A stretch of DNA of 64,000 nt from Prescottella sp. R16. GTDB taxonomy: Bacteria; Actinomycetota; Actinomycetes; Mycobacteriales; Mycobacteriaceae. The notes beneath the pieces are model-generated. The model saw only the letters and a list, made by a program, of their open reading frames with translations, was not told the DNA's origin and searched no databases. Made by a program: the position numbers and the translations under genes. Positions within the stretch are counted from its first letter, which is position 1; every line of letters begins with the position of its first letter. Where the stretch lies: positions 3,906,001-3,970,000 of the forward strand of contig NZ_CP130943.1 of assembly GCF_030656875.1 (NCBI RefSeq), written 5' to 3'. Shown in pieces: positions 63,801-64,000 of the stretch.

Positions 63801-64000
63801 TGCCGGTCGGCGTCCAGGTGTGCGTGGACGGCGTCACCGCGATACGTCGGCCGGGCGGGTCGTGGCCGGTCGAACGGTAGGTCGAGCGGCCGGGACGAGA
63901 CACCGTCCAGGACGCCGGTCCAGTAGTCGAGGCTGCGGGACGCGCGACTCGACGGGTCCGACGGGTCGCCGAGCAGCGCGGTCTGCCGGGCCGCGTAGTC
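60875..64000 (-). CDS. Nonribosomal peptide synthetase, terminal module (5' part outside window)
   Basis: The 1041 visible residues are the C-terminal end of an NRPS whose frame stays open to the window edge. Visible order: the C-terminal part of a condensation domain, an adenylation domain (LLFTSGSTGRPKG; NGYGPTE; YRTGD; NGIRVEPGEVD), a carrier domain with LGGTS (Ser codon 61675-61677), and a type I thioesterase with GWSLGG (Ser codon 61292-61294) and a C-terminal His in AHSDM. The final thioesterase releases the peptide, so this is the last module. Read by the PheA scheme, the specificity residues are about DAFNVAGVGK, which I cannot assign. Confidence 0.9.
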   Translation of the reverse strand, partial: DYAARQTALLGDPSDPSSRASRSLDYWTGVLDGVSSRPLDLPFDRPRPARPTYRGDAVHAHLDADRHAALLELARVHGVSTFMLAHAALAVLLARCGGTDDVTVGTVVDGRDDVRLRDLVGMFVGTVALRTPVDAAQPFADFLRTVRDVDLGAVAHADLPFDDVVARLAPPRNPAHHPVFQVLLAHGHATPDLPTLPGITVRDAGTGAPPAQFDLTWDVTERPGAGGIDVRVVFATDLFDPATAARLLDMWLALLDQVCDDATTPVGDLSPGHPSDVVVPAVTSRRLPDILAGTVHRFPDRPALRDRDRRWTYRELDHEARSRAHDFHRLGVRSGDVVAITADRGADWVLDVWALTRLGAAWVPVDPRQPAERRSRILSDARAGHPDRDVAYLLFTSGSTGRPKGVAVTHSGLAALVDLQARRLGLTADSVVLQAATPTFDAAVFELLAAHAHGGELVCADDDRYAGPALQTLLGTARITHANLTPSVLRTLDADLLPTVLTIVAAGEPLPPDVTRAWARHRLHNGYGPTECTVGVTCSDPLGAGPVTIGRPLAGVVARILDTRLHPAPIGVVGELYVGGPGVARGYHGLPASTAARFVADPYGTAGTRLYRTGDLVRRRPDGEFEFAGRVDDQVQLNGIRVEPGEVDAVLSGHPDIAAAVTVPRPGAAGEPVLVSYVLPVPGRPVDEAVLRRHAVAALPRHQVPAAFRVVDRIPLTASGKLDHTALPEPELRPRPAEGEPPHGPIERSIAAAMAEALDCSAVPRDIGFFDLGGTSMGAVRLASTMRDRYGLPISLTWLADDDTVAGLAERIGGDDTPMDPLATVVPLRSAGAGAPLFCVHPVGGLAWCYSGLADRIGTRPLYGLQATGLPSMPDSLAELARHYVDRIVSVQPDGPYHLLGWSLGGNIAHEMAVQLRMRGHTVASLVLLDSLPPDAVPDDRPVPEAEAAPDDRMLGIDPATVHRVHAVGAALETAARAHVPRTYDGDVRLFVAGREDDRDGLADLWRRHVTGTVVERALPVAHSDMVSDAALDAIGSCLEE

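Noticed and set aside
61238..63880. Plus-strand open frame of 880 codons opposite the NRPS gene
   Set aside because: Antisense of adenylation, carrier and thioesterase domains with intact motifs on the other strand.

Overview
The window is GC-rich, tightly packed actinobacterial chromosome. Gene content points to a mycolic-acid bacterium of the Rhodococcus/Prescottella type: an iniBAC/iniR locus, the HspR/HAIR-type dnaK and clpB heat-shock genes, a mycobacterial type II flavohaemoglobin beside clpB, F420-dependent enzymes, KshA/HsaA/HsaC steroid-ring enzymes and a 6C RNA. From memory, the gene neighbourhoods resemble the Mycobacterium tuberculosis blocks Rv0337c-Rv0353 and Rv0384c-Rv0385, so this looks like an ancestral chromosomal backbone with accessory insertions. 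No tRNA, rRNA, IS element, phage gene or CRISPR array was seen.

Layout. 1-7.4 kb: end of a TetR gene, a DUF1707 membrane protein, clpB with a HAIR-like operator, a flavohaemoglobin, a small membrane protein, a stand-alone flavin reductase related to the flavohaemoglobin C-terminus, and a secreted protein. 7.4-18.4 kb: a catabolic island. An acyl-CoA synthetase with a KstR-type operator and three SDRs are divergent from a kshA-hsaA-hsaC-like operon, followed by an IclR regulator, a decayed esterase pseudogene, a PadR regulator, a CxxC protein and an F420-type monooxygenase. 18.5-23.4 kb: a Liv-type ABC importer with a fused permease-ATPase. 23.5-27.8 kb: dnaK-grpE-dnaJ-hspR with two HAIR elements.

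27.8-33.5 kb: a membrane protein coupled to an FAD oxidoreductase, and a LysR/beta-lactamase-fold pair divergent from a lipoprotein penicillin-binding protein. 33.5-43.5 kb: the ini region. iniB-iniA-iniC (repeat-rich secreted-type protein plus two dynamin-like GTPases) is divergent from an Hsp70-fold membrane protein translationally linked to the regulator iniR. 43.5-50.7 kb: two paralogous secreted trypsin-like proteases, a secreted protein, and a large membrane Fe-S oxidoreductase with a 54-residue tandem-repeat tail. 50.7-56 kb: a DUF559-type nuclease surrounded by GTCGCAG motifs, an S9 peptidase, an F420/PPOX protein, a small secreted peptide and alaA. 56-64 kb: a 6C RNA, a YibE/F membrane protein, a low-molecular-weight tyrosine phosphatase and PAP2 phosphatase, a 39-residue glycine-zipper peptide, a Wzc/CpsD-type tyrosine autokinase, and the end of an NRPS gene (C-A-PCP-TE) running off the window.

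Most genes read cleanly. Translational coupling through 1-4 nt stop/start overlaps is very common, and convergent genes are nearly always separated by long perfect hairpins without a U-tract.
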